DNA of 64,000 bases from an uncultured Prevotellaceae bacterium. GTDB lineage: Bacteria; Bacteroidota; Bacteroidia; Bacteroidales; Bacteroidaceae. The position numbers and the translations under genes are program-made. The notes under the pieces were generated by a model. That model ran no database searches, was not told the origin of the DNA, and was given only the letters and a program-made list of their open reading frames with translations. The stretch is from assembly GCA_900314715.1 (NCBI GenBank), contig OMWI01000014.1, positions 42,545 through 106,544 on the forward strand. The letters are read 5' to 3'. Below are positions 34,146 to 42,687 of the stretch, piece after piece; position 1 is the first letter of the stretch, and the number at the start of each line of letters is the position of its first letter.

Positions 34146-35618
34146 ATGAAATACGAAAATACATTCAAGGCAATAGACCAGATTCTTTGGAAAGAACAGG
34201 GTTGCGGTAGTGAGTTGGATTATCTGGAGCAGAAATCATGGATGCTCTTCCTGAAATATCTTGATGACCTCGAAACGGAAAGAGAGGATGAAGCGGAGTT
34301 GGAAGGCAAGACTTACAAACGACTTGTGTCGGGTTTCTATCGTTGGAGCCAATGGGCAACACCCAAGAAGCGCGACCCTCAGACGGGTAAGATGGTGCTG
34401 GATACCGTCAATGCCATGAGTGGTGACGACCTTGTGGAGTTTGTAGACCAAAAACTCTTCCCTTATCTCAAAGACTTCCAGAATACGGCTACGCAAACGG
34501 ATAGCCTTGAATATAAGATAGGTGAAATCTTCGGTGAGCTTCACAATAAGATTCGCTCAGGGTTCAACATGCGTGAGATTATCAACATGATTGATGAACT
34601 CCATTTTCAGAGTGCCGAGGACAAGCACGAAATGACGGTACTCTATGAAAGCAACATCCAGCGCATGGGCAATGCAGGGCGCAATGGCGGTGAGTATTAC
34701 ACGCCTCGTCCCTTGATTCGTAGTATCATCAAGGTGGTTGACCCGAAGATTGGCGAGACGGTTTATGACCCTGCTTGTGGTTCGGCTGGCTTCCTTTGCG
34801 AGGCATTCCTCTACATGAAGGATAAAATCAAGAGCGTAAAAGACCATGATACTTTGCAGAAAGATACTTTCTTTGGCAAGGAGAAGAAAGGTCTGCCCTA
34901 TATCATCGCCACCATGAACATGATATTCCACGGCGTGTCTGCCCCCAACATCACGCATGGCAACACGCTTGCCATGAATCTCAGTCAGATACAAGAGAGC
35001 GACCGCAAGAACGTTATCCTTGCCAATCCGCCCTTTGGTGGCAATGAGCGTGGCGAGGTGTTGCAAAACTTTGAGATTCGCACATCGGAAACCGCCTATA
35101 TGTTTATGCAACACTTCATCAAGATGCTCAAGGCTGGAGGTCGTGCTGGCATAGTCATCAAGAATACTTTCTTGAGCAATGGCGATGCAAGTGCCATCAG
35201 AAAGATGCTCTTGGAAAACTGCAACCTACATACCATCCTCGACCTTCCATCAGGCGTATTCACGGGAGCTGGCGTGAAGACGGTGGTATTGTTCTTCACC
35301 AAGGGCGAACCAACGCAGAAGATATGGTATTATCAAGTAGATAAGCATTTTACGAAGACACAGCCCCTTACTGAGGCTGACATGGAAGAATTCCTCACCT
35401 TGCAGAAAACAAAGGCTGAGAGCGAACATTCGTGGACACTCGACACAACAAAGCTCGACGATACTTACGACCTCTCCGTAAAGAATCCGAATAAGGTGGA
35501 GGTGGTAGATGAGCGCACCCCAGAAGAGATATACCAGTCTTTGGCAGCCCTACATGCTGAATCAGCAACCCTCCTCAATAGCATCATCAACATTATCAAT
35601 CAGAATAAATCAGAATAA
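34146..35618 (+). CDS. hsdM: Type I restriction-modification methyltransferase subunit HsdM
   Basis: 490 residues, N6-adenine DNA methyltransferase. The N-terminal HsdM helical domain ('LDYLEQKSWMLFLKYLDDLE') is followed by the SAM-binding fold: 'GEYYTPRPLI', motif I 'VYDPACGSAGFLCEAF' and the catalytic 'ILANPPFGG' (NPPF). The end ('SATLLNSIINIINQNKSE') is encoded by a 9-bp repeat that continues after the stop, so the C-terminus may have been extended by repeat growth. It is first in an operon with a four-helix-bundle gene, hsdS and hsdR. Confidence 0.95.
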   Translation: MKYENTFKAIDQILWKEQGCGSELDYLEQKSWMLFLKYLDDLETEREDEAELEGKTYKRLVSGFYRWSQWATPKKRDPQTGKMVLDTVNAMSGDDLVEFVDQKLFPYLKDFQNTATQTDSLEYKIGEIFGELHNKIRSGFNMREIINMIDELHFQSAEDKHEMTVLYESNIQRMGNAGRNGGEYYTPRPLIRSIIKVVDPKIGETVYDPACGSAGFLCEAFLYMKDKIKSVKDHDTLQKDTFFGKEKKGLPYIIATMNMIFHGVSAPNITHGNTLAMNLSQIQESDRKNVILANPPFGGNERGEVLQNFEIRTSETAYMFMQHFIKMLKAGGRAGIVIKNTFLSNGDASAIRKMLLENCNLHTILDLPSGVFTGAGVKTVVLFFTKGEPTQKIWYYQVDKHFTKTQPLTEADMEEFLTLQKTKAESEHSWTLDTTKLDDTYDLSVKNPNKVEVVDERTPEEIYQSLAALHAESATLLNSIINIINQNKSE

Positions 35619-35690
35619 TCAGAAAATTCAGAAAATTCAGAATACTCTGAATACTCAGAATCTTCAGAATACTCACAATAATCAGAATCT
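35598..35690. repeat. 9-bp repeat array (AATCAGAAT-type) between hsdM and the next gene
   Basis: About ten units of AATCAGAAT/ACTCAGAAT/ATTCAGAAA with one extra base. The first two units encode the last residues and stop codon of hsdM. The array ends three bases before the ATG at 35694. The same 9-bp repeat appears in frame inside the next gene from 36249. Confidence 0.9.
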
Positions 35691-35693
35691 TCT

Positions 35694-36428
35694 ATGAAAC
35701 CCAATTATCAAGACCCTCCAAAGACCTTTCTCCCCCAGCATGGCCATTACCGCCACCTAAGGGTGTATCAAGTCACAGAGATGATCTATGACATCACCTT
35801 TTACTTCACCCAACACTATCTGCAAAAGGGAGACCGCACCATCGACCAAATGGTGCAAGCTGCCCGCTCGGGCAAGCAAAACATTGCTGAGGGAAACCAA
35901 GCTGCTGCCACGTCGAGTGAGACGGAAATTAAGCTCACCAATGTGGCAAAAGCCAGTCTGGAGGAATTGCTCGATGATTACGAGGACTATCTGCGTGTGC
36001 GCAATTTACCGCAATGGGGCAACCTACATCCGCGTTATGAGAAAATGCGCCAGTATGCAAAGAGTGAGCAAATCAAAAACAACTATGCGCAAGTAGTCCA
36101 AAAGATGAACGATGAGGAGATTGCCAACCTATCTATCACCCTGATTCACCAAGCCACATATATGCTCCACAAGCTGCTCATCACCATGCAAGAGAGATTC
36201 GTCACCGAGGGAGGCATCAAAGAACGGATGTTCCAAGCAAGGGTGAATTATCGGAATAGCCAGAATCATCAGAGCTATCAGAATAATCAAAGTAATCAGA
36301 GTAATCCGAATACTCTTAATGTTCTGAATACTCCGAAAACTCCGAATTCTCTGAACAATCAGAATCCTCTGAATTATAATCCTCAAATCTCTCAGAATAA
36401 TATGAATAATCGAAAGGGAAAGATATGA
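35694..36428 (+). CDS. Four-helix-bundle (S23/suffix type) protein with repeat-encoded tail
   Basis: 244 residues. Residues about 20-180 are helical and match the four-helix-bundle 'suffix' proteins related to the 23S rRNA intervening-sequence protein: 'QVTEMIYDITFYFTQHYL', 'DQMVQAARSGKQNIAEGNQ' and 'TLIHQATYMLHKLLITMQE'. The last 60 residues are low-complexity, made of tripeptides such as SQN, YQN and TPN, encoded by the 9-bp AATCAGAAT-type repeat from 36249 to about 36419. Copies of this family often sit inside type I restriction-modification operons, but their role is unknown. The start of hsdS overlaps its stop by four bases (ATGA). Confidence 0.85.
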   Translation: MKPNYQDPPKTFLPQHGHYRHLRVYQVTEMIYDITFYFTQHYLQKGDRTIDQMVQAARSGKQNIAEGNQAAATSSETEIKLTNVAKASLEELLDDYEDYLRVRNLPQWGNLHPRYEKMRQYAKSEQIKNNYAQVVQKMNDEEIANLSITLIHQATYMLHKLLITMQERFVTEGGIKERMFQARVNYRNSQNHQSYQNNQSNQSNPNTLNVLNTPKTPNSLNNQNPLNYNPQISQNNMNNRKGKI

Positions 36429-37624
36429 AAAAGGGATGGGAATATAAGAAGTTAGGGGAAGTCTGCAGAAAAAGCAACAATATAAAATGGGATGATGTAC
36501 CAAATGATGCATCCTATAGATATATAGATTTAACTTCTGTAGACAGAAGTGATCTATGCATCCATAATCCTCAATATATTAAAAAGGATAATGCACCATC
36601 AAGAGCAAAACAAATAATTAAAGCAGGCGATATTATCTTTGCCACAACCAGACCTACATTACGAAGGGTTAGTCTAATTGATGAAAAATATGATGGTGAT
36701 ATTTGTAGTACAGGCTTTTGTGTATTGAGACCAAATGTAGATGTTAAATCTAAATTAATTTTCTATGCTCTTCTGGAAGATGGTTTTTATAAATACATTG
36801 AGCCTTTACAAACAGGTGCAAATTACCCAGCGGTAACGGATAATATCGTAAAGAATTACATTATCCCCATCCCCCCTCTCTCCGAGCAACAATCCATCGT
36901 AGATTATCTTGACTCTGCTTTTGCTAAGATAGATGCGATGAAGGCTAATGCAGGAAAAGCCCTCAATGAAGCCAAAGCCCTCTTCCAAGCATCTCTCAAA
37001 GAAATGCTTGAGCCTAAAGAGGGGTGGGAAGAGAAGAAGTTAGGGGATGTAATTGAACATCTTCGAACAGGGCTGAATCCACGTACTCACTTTAAATTAA
37101 ATACACCAGACGCAGAGGGTTTTTATATTACAGTTCGTGAATTAAAAGGGTTCACAATTGAGCCTGACGAAAAAACAGACAAGGTGAATAGAGCTGCTAT
37201 TAAACGGATAAATGAAAGATCCAATTTGAAAATTGGAGATGTTTTGTTTTCTGGAACAGGAACAATAGGTAAAACTGCTTTAGTTAGTGAACTTCCTGAA
37301 AAATGGAATATTAAGGAGGGTGTGTATGCAATGACTCCTAAACACTCCGAATTAGATTCAAAATACTTCATTTATTATATAGGTTCAGAATTCTTTTTGC
37401 GATTGGTAAACGATAAAGCGGCAGGAACAGGTGTGCGTAGTATTCCTATGAAAGAATTAGTAAAGCTTCCCATTTCTATTCCTCCTCTCACCGAGCAACA
37501 CTCCATCGCCACTACTCTCGACTCCCTCAAATCCAAAGTAGATCGCCTCCAAGCAAACTACGAAAAGATTTCTCAGGAGTGCGACGCATTAAAACAAGCA
37601 ATATTAAGACAAGTTTTTGAATAG
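36425..37624 (+). CDS. hsdS: Type I restriction-modification specificity subunit HsdS
   Basis: 399 residues with two target-recognition domains, each followed by a conserved helix: first 'IPIPPLSEQQSIVDYLDSAF' and its coiled-coil, then 'ISIPPLTEQHSIATTLDSLK' near the end. The recognition domains (about 36450-36870 and 37050-37460) use A/T-rich codons, while the conserved parts use GC-richer codons, as expected when recognition domains are exchanged. The sequence bound cannot be predicted. It overlaps the preceding gene by four bases and lies three bases before hsdR. Confidence 0.92.
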   Translation: MKKGWEYKKLGEVCRKSNNIKWDDVPNDASYRYIDLTSVDRSDLCIHNPQYIKKDNAPSRAKQIIKAGDIIFATTRPTLRRVSLIDEKYDGDICSTGFCVLRPNVDVKSKLIFYALLEDGFYKYIEPLQTGANYPAVTDNIVKNYIIPIPPLSEQQSIVDYLDSAFAKIDAMKANAGKALNEAKALFQASLKEMLEPKEGWEEKKLGDVIEHLRTGLNPRTHFKLNTPDAEGFYITVRELKGFTIEPDEKTDKVNRAAIKRINERSNLKIGDVLFSGTGTIGKTALVSELPEKWNIKEGVYAMTPKHSELDSKYFIYYIGSEFFLRLVNDKAAGTGVRSIPMKELVKLPISIPPLTEQHSIATTLDSLKSKVDRLQANYEKISQECDALKQAILRQVFE

Positions 37625-37627
37625 ATT

Positions 37628-40063
37628 ATGAACGAAGCGCAGACACGATTTAACAAGATTGACCCGAAGCTAAGGGATGCTGGTTGGGGCATTGTTCCAG
37701 GGAGTAAGATTCTCGTGGAGCAGAGTGCTTATATTGCGCCTGGTCGCATCACTACCACTGGGCATAAGAACCCTAAGAAGGCTGACTATATCCTTGAATA
37801 CAAGGGACAGAAACTTGCCGTGATAGAGGCAAAGAGTGACGAGAAGGATGTGGCTGAAGGGGTGGACCAAGCCAAGTTATATGCCAATGCCTTGAATATT
37901 CGCTATACCTATAGCACCAATGGCAATGAGATTTGGTTCATCGACATGGGTGTCAAGAACAGCAAGGGAGACTATATCATTCCCAGCAAGGAACATGATA
38001 TTGACAACTTCCCAACGCCTCAGGACTTGTGGCAGATGACTTTCCCCGACGAGAATCCTTGGCGAGACAAGTTTAATCTCTGCGCCCTGAATCGTAGTGG
38101 TGGCCGACAACCTCGCTACTATCAGGAAATAGCCATCAATAACGTGTTGGAAGCCGTGGCAAAGCAAAGAAACCGTATCTTGCTGACCATGGCAACGGGA
38201 ACGGGAAAGACTTACACGGCTTTCCAAATATGCTGGAAACTGACACAAACGAAGTGGTGCACCAAAGGCGTTGAGCGTGCTCCAAGAATCTTGTTTATAT
38301 CCGATAGAAACATTCTTGCCAATCAAGCCATCAACGACTTCGACCAGTTTCCTGAAGATGCCATGTGTCGTATTACGCCAAAGGAACTGAGGAAGAACAA
38401 TTATAAGGTTCCCACCGCCCGTAATCTTTACTTCACCATCTTTCAAACGATGATGACTTCGCCTAATGCGCAAAAGGCAGAGGAACAGGGAATCACGTTG
38501 CCAGAAGGCTCAAACGACCAGCCCTATTATATGCAATATGAGCGCAATTTCTTCGACTTCATCATCATTGACGAGTGTCATAGAGGTGGCGCAAACGATG
38601 AAAGCGAGTGGCGAAAGCTGATGGAATACTTTGATTCAGCCTATCAACTCGGTATGACGGCTACACCCAAAAGAAATGTCAATGCCAATACATACGCATA
38701 CTTCGGAGAGCCTGTTTATACCTATTCACTGAAACAAGGCATAGAGGATGGTTTTCTTGTTCCATTCCGTGTTGAAATTTCCACAAGCAACATAGACGAT
38801 TATCAATATAAAGAAGGTGACATCGTGAGGAGTGGAGAGATAGACTATGAAAAGATTTACTCGGAGTCGGATTTCTATAACGGCAGAATTCAGATTAAGG
38901 AAAGAGACGAACACCGTGTGGAAGAGTTGCTAAACAAGATTGACCCAGACGAAAAGACCATTATCTTCTGTGCAACGCAGAAACATGCCTTGATTGTTCG
39001 CGGTATGGTGAATAAGCACAAACGTCGTCCTGCCAGCAACTATTGTGAACGTGTGACGGCGGATGATGGCGAAGTGGGAGAAGCAACGTTGAGGGCTTTC
39101 CAAAACAACGAGAAGTTGTTGCCAACTATCCTGACCACATCCTATAAGCTGAGTACTGGCGTTGACGCTCGCAATGTGCGCAACATCGTATTGATGAGAC
39201 CTGTCAACAACATCGTGGAGTTTAAGCAAATCATCGGACGTGGCACACGTTTGTTTGACAAGAAGTATTATTTCACCATCTACGACTATGTAGGCGCAAG
39301 CGAGATGTTTAAAGACCCTGACTGGGATGGTGACCAGTATTGCCCAGTATGTGGCAACTGGCCTTGCACTTGCTTGAAGAAGAAGCCATACGAATTACCG
39401 AAAGAAGAATCTGAAATGGCAAGCGAACCCACGCCCTGCCCCACTTGCGGAAACCTGCCTTGTACTTGTGAAAAGCCGCAAACAAATCTGATAGACATCA
39501 AGCTGTCTACGGGAAGAAGGCTTTCGCTCGAAACGACGTGGGAACAGAAGATATTCTTTGGCGACGAGTTTATCACGCTTGATGAATATGTCAAGAAACT
39601 CTTTGGCAGAATACCAGATTTCTTCTCAGGCGCAGATGACCTGAGAGAGAAATGGTCTAATCCTGAGACGCGCGAACAACTATTGAGTACGTTGGACGAA
39701 GCAGGGTTTGCCGAGGACAAGTTGAATCTCTTGAAGGACATGCTGAAGATGCAGAAATGCGACTTGCTCGACGTGTTGGAATACATCGCTTACGACTCAA
39801 CGCCTATCGAAAGGGCGAAGAGAGTGGAACTCGTGAAGAAACAATATGTAGATTCCTTGAATAAGGAGCAACGAGAATTCGACAACCTCATCTTGGAATA
39901 CTACATCAACAACGGCTTCAAGGAACTGGGTACAGACAACCTGAAAACCTTTATCACCATCAAGTTTAACTCCATGAGTGATGCCAAGGAAAGGTTACAG
40001 ATGTCTGTATCCGATATACGAGCCCATTACTTTGAGTTGCAACGACGCTTGTATAGCGCATAG
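37628..40063 (+). CDS. hsdR: Type I restriction endonuclease subunit HsdR
   Basis: 811 residues. N-terminal nuclease core with the PD-(D/E)xK pattern ('ADYILEYKGQKLAVIEAKSD'), then a DEAD-like motor with Walker A 'TMATGTGKTYTAF', DECH box 'IIIDECHRGGAND', and motif III 'LGMTATPKRNV'. Motif VI region 'KQIIGRGTRLFDKKYY' is present. Between the motor and the EcoEI-type C-terminal domain lie two Cys knuckles, 'CPVCGNWPCTC' and 'CPTCGNLPCTC', separated by a short polar linker, a probable zinc-binding pair. It is last in the operon. Confidence 0.95.
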   Translation: MNEAQTRFNKIDPKLRDAGWGIVPGSKILVEQSAYIAPGRITTTGHKNPKKADYILEYKGQKLAVIEAKSDEKDVAEGVDQAKLYANALNIRYTYSTNGNEIWFIDMGVKNSKGDYIIPSKEHDIDNFPTPQDLWQMTFPDENPWRDKFNLCALNRSGGRQPRYYQEIAINNVLEAVAKQRNRILLTMATGTGKTYTAFQICWKLTQTKWCTKGVERAPRILFISDRNILANQAINDFDQFPEDAMCRITPKELRKNNYKVPTARNLYFTIFQTMMTSPNAQKAEEQGITLPEGSNDQPYYMQYERNFFDFIIIDECHRGGANDESEWRKLMEYFDSAYQLGMTATPKRNVNANTYAYFGEPVYTYSLKQGIEDGFLVPFRVEISTSNIDDYQYKEGDIVRSGEIDYEKIYSESDFYNGRIQIKERDEHRVEELLNKIDPDEKTIIFCATQKHALIVRGMVNKHKRRPASNYCERVTADDGEVGEATLRAFQNNEKLLPTILTTSYKLSTGVDARNVRNIVLMRPVNNIVEFKQIIGRGTRLFDKKYYFTIYDYVGASEMFKDPDWDGDQYCPVCGNWPCTCLKKKPYELPKEESEMASEPTPCPTCGNLPCTCEKPQTNLIDIKLSTGRRLSLETTWEQKIFFGDEFITLDEYVKKLFGRIPDFFSGADDLREKWSNPETREQLLSTLDEAGFAEDKLNLLKDMLKMQKCDLLDVLEYIAYDSTPIERAKRVELVKKQYVDSLNKEQREFDNLILEYYINNGFKELGTDNLKTFITIKFNSMSDAKERLQMSVSDIRAHYFELQRRLYSA

Positions 40064-40106
40064 ATGCGTAATGCCAACAATATCTTTTTCAGGTCATAAA
40101 TGGGCG

Positions 40107-42560
40107 TCAATCAACTTTGCCTTGCTTTATCCTGACGATGTTCAGCGAGTATGGGGGCACGTCAAGAAGCACGTTGTCATCCTCGGGTGAGAGTACTTGC
40201 TCTATAGGATGAATGGTAGTGGGCGCAATGAGCGTGTTCTCTTCCATACCGTCGTTGGCAGAAAGGCGTACTACACGGGCACATGTCGGCTTAAAGTTCT
40301 TCAGATTAAGACGGGCTGTAGTGGCCGCATCGCTGGTATTGGCTACCTTCACGATGAGTTCGCCATTGGTATCGTCGATGGTGGCAGAAGAGAAGATTCC
40401 CTTTGTTTCATCATGCTTCAGCATCGTGTCGAAGACCAGTTCATTGTCGAGCCACGCCTTTACGCTGTCTCCAGCTACCTGTAGGGTAACATCGTACCAG
40501 CGTCCAGACTCTACACGTCCTCGTTTACTATCGGCCAACAACTTTCCACCATTGCTAATCTGCTCGATGCCATGCTGCGTGTTATTCCATCCGCCGAAAT
40601 TCAACCAGCAGTAATTCTTGTCATCTACATAATTAAAGACGATGATAAAGCCCTCGGCTCCCTCGTCCTTGCGGGCGCGGAACTTACAGGTATAGTGGTC
40701 GTTATTGATGATGTTCTTCTCTATGCAAAGTGTGGCTTGTTGACGACCAGTCTGGCGTACGGTGTTGCCTTCCTTCTGCCAGTTGCCATTAACATAATCC
40801 ACATCTTTGTCGGTCTCAAACGTAGCACGCGTGTTCCATGTTCCGAATCCCACACGACTCTGCTTTGGAGTCAGCAGTTTGCGAACATTAACCTTATAGG
40901 GGTCGTTCTGCACTACTTTCACCACTTGAGTGCCCAGATGCTGCGGCATGAGTTGTTGCACATAGTAAGAAGGTGTGCCCATGACGCGACTACTACTGAA
41001 ACGTATCATGTCAGGACGCCAGCGCGCATCGTTCTCGTTCACGAAGATGGGCGCATACGAGGCAAGTTCCACCACGTCAGAGTTGTTTTCCATACCCATC
41101 ATATAGACGGCTTCACCTAAAGCAGCATTCATGTTACCCAAATTGCCATAGCCATTGGTCACGGCATATTCGCCCACATAGACTTTCGGACCCCGTCGGT
41201 CATATTTGTCATACTTGTGGAAGGCAGCAGCAAACCAGTCGGGTGAACGATAATAGTGCTCATCAAGCAAGTCAACGGGCAGCGTGCTATTCCATTTGGG
41301 ATTATCGTCACCCCATGCAACCACATTGCCGATAATCTTCATATCAGGATACTTGGCGCGGATGGCCTTGTAAAACTGCTCATAACGCTCGTAATAGTGG
41401 TCGCTCTGCTGGCGTGGGTCTGGTTGGTTATTCTCGTTGCCCACCTCCAAGTATTCCAGTCCGAAAGGCTCGGGATGTCCGTTCTTGGCGCGCATGGCAC
41501 CATATTTCGATGTGACGGGGCCGTTGGCATACTCTATGGCATTCATACATTCGTCAATCCAAGGTTGTATGCTATCATAAGGTGTCATGCCACCATGCCA
41601 TAATCCCACGTTAACTACATAGAGCGGTTTGGCACCCAAGTCCTCGGCAAGTTGCAGGTATTCGTGATAACCCAGTCCATCGGTAGTACGATAGCCCCAG
41701 TTCACGTTCCAATGACCTTCGCGCTCCTCTATCGGTCCGATGGTACGTTCCCAACGGAAAGCGTTGTCAGGACTCTCCTGACCTTCCACAAAGCAACCGC
41801 CAGGGAAGCGCATGAACTTCGGGTGCATCTGCCACAGCATATTGGCCAAGTCGGGACGCATGCCATTCTCGCGGTTCTTGAACGTTGGCGGAAAGAGACT
41901 TACCATGTCTATCTGCACTTGTCCTACTCCGTCGAAGACCAAAGCAAATTGCGCCTGCGGGTCGTTATCATTGGCTATGAATGTTGCCTCATACTTCGTC
42001 CAACCCTTTGCCTTGATGGCAGGGAATCCGCTGACCACCGTCTCGGCATAAATTTGTGAACCATCTTTTGAACAAAGCGTAGCTTTCACGGTGCCTTTAT
42101 ATTTTGGTGCCTTTGCCCAGAATGACAGGCGATAGCTGCGCCCTTGCACGGCATTGATACCCCAATAGCCCTCGTTTACCAAGCAGACGGGCATCGTTGT
42201 TGAGGCCTTGATATCGAGTTCCAAGGCATTGTGCTGCACGCTATTGAGCAGTGGTGTCTTTTTCGTAGGCTGTATGAGTCTTGCCGTGAGTTGCGACGGA
42301 GCTGCTGCATACGTTGACCAACCCTGCATGTCGGCAGGTGCACCATAACGTGGTCCATCCTCGAACGAACGGTTTCGTATCAGTTCGGCATAGATGCCGC
42401 CGTCGGCAGCGTGGTTGATGTCTTCATAGAAGATGCCATAGAGCATGGGACTCACCTTCGGCCCGCGCTGTTGGGCATCGATGTCAATAGTCACTTGTGC
42501 CTGAACAGTTGCCGCAAATGCAACACAACAAGCCATGAGAAGCATTTTTTTGTAAGTCAT
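40107..42560 (-). CDS. GH51 alpha-L-arabinofuranosidase
   Basis: 817 residues with a signal peptide (ending 'AATVQA'). Order: N-terminal strand, a CBM4/9-like insert (about 120-225), the GH51 barrel with acid/base Glu376 in 'LEVGNENNQ' and nucleophile Glu464 in 'VYVGEYAV', then a concanavalin-like insert ('CLNFGGWNNTQHG'-like, at about 650) and the C-terminal beta domain. Known members remove alpha-L-arabinofuranose from arabinoxylan and arabinan. It lacks a type IX tail, so a periplasmic place is likely. It is convergent with hsdR. A TATCTTTG box lies 47 bases upstream. Confidence 0.92.
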   Translation of the reverse strand: MTYKKMLLMACCVAFAATVQAQVTIDIDAQQRGPKVSPMLYGIFYEDINHAADGGIYAELIRNRSFEDGPRYGAPADMQGWSTYAAAPSQLTARLIQPTKKTPLLNSVQHNALELDIKASTTMPVCLVNEGYWGINAVQGRSYRLSFWAKAPKYKGTVKATLCSKDGSQIYAETVVSGFPAIKAKGWTKYEATFIANDNDPQAQFALVFDGVGQVQIDMVSLFPPTFKNRENGMRPDLANMLWQMHPKFMRFPGGCFVEGQESPDNAFRWERTIGPIEEREGHWNVNWGYRTTDGLGYHEYLQLAEDLGAKPLYVVNVGLWHGGMTPYDSIQPWIDECMNAIEYANGPVTSKYGAMRAKNGHPEPFGLEYLEVGNENNQPDPRQQSDHYYERYEQFYKAIRAKYPDMKIIGNVVAWGDDNPKWNSTLPVDLLDEHYYRSPDWFAAAFHKYDKYDRRGPKVYVGEYAVTNGYGNLGNMNAALGEAVYMMGMENNSDVVELASYAPIFVNENDARWRPDMIRFSSSRVMGTPSYYVQQLMPQHLGTQVVKVVQNDPYKVNVRKLLTPKQSRVGFGTWNTRATFETDKDVDYVNGNWQKEGNTVRQTGRQQATLCIEKNIINNDHYTCKFRARKDEGAEGFIIVFNYVDDKNYCWLNFGGWNNTQHGIEQISNGGKLLADSKRGRVESGRWYDVTLQVAGDSVKAWLDNELVFDTMLKHDETKGIFSSATIDDTNGELIVKVANTSDAATTARLNLKNFKPTCARVVRLSANDGMEENTLIAPTTIHPIEQVLSPEDDNVLLDVPPYSLNIVRIKQGKVD

Positions 42561-42607
42561 ATTTTCGCGAAATTATTGAATTATACCTATCTCATTAATT
42601 GATTTGC

Positions 42608-42615
42608 CAAAGATA
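42608..42615 (-). promoter_or_regulatory. Promoter -7 box for GH51 gene
   Basis: TATCTTTG on the minus strand, 47 bases before the GH51 start codon at 42560. No well-spaced -33 box. Confidence 0.5.
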
Positions 42616-42687
42616 CACATTTTGTTCAATTAATTCGTATTTTTACTTACAAAATTAGAAATGTTTATGATTATGATGGATTGGATT

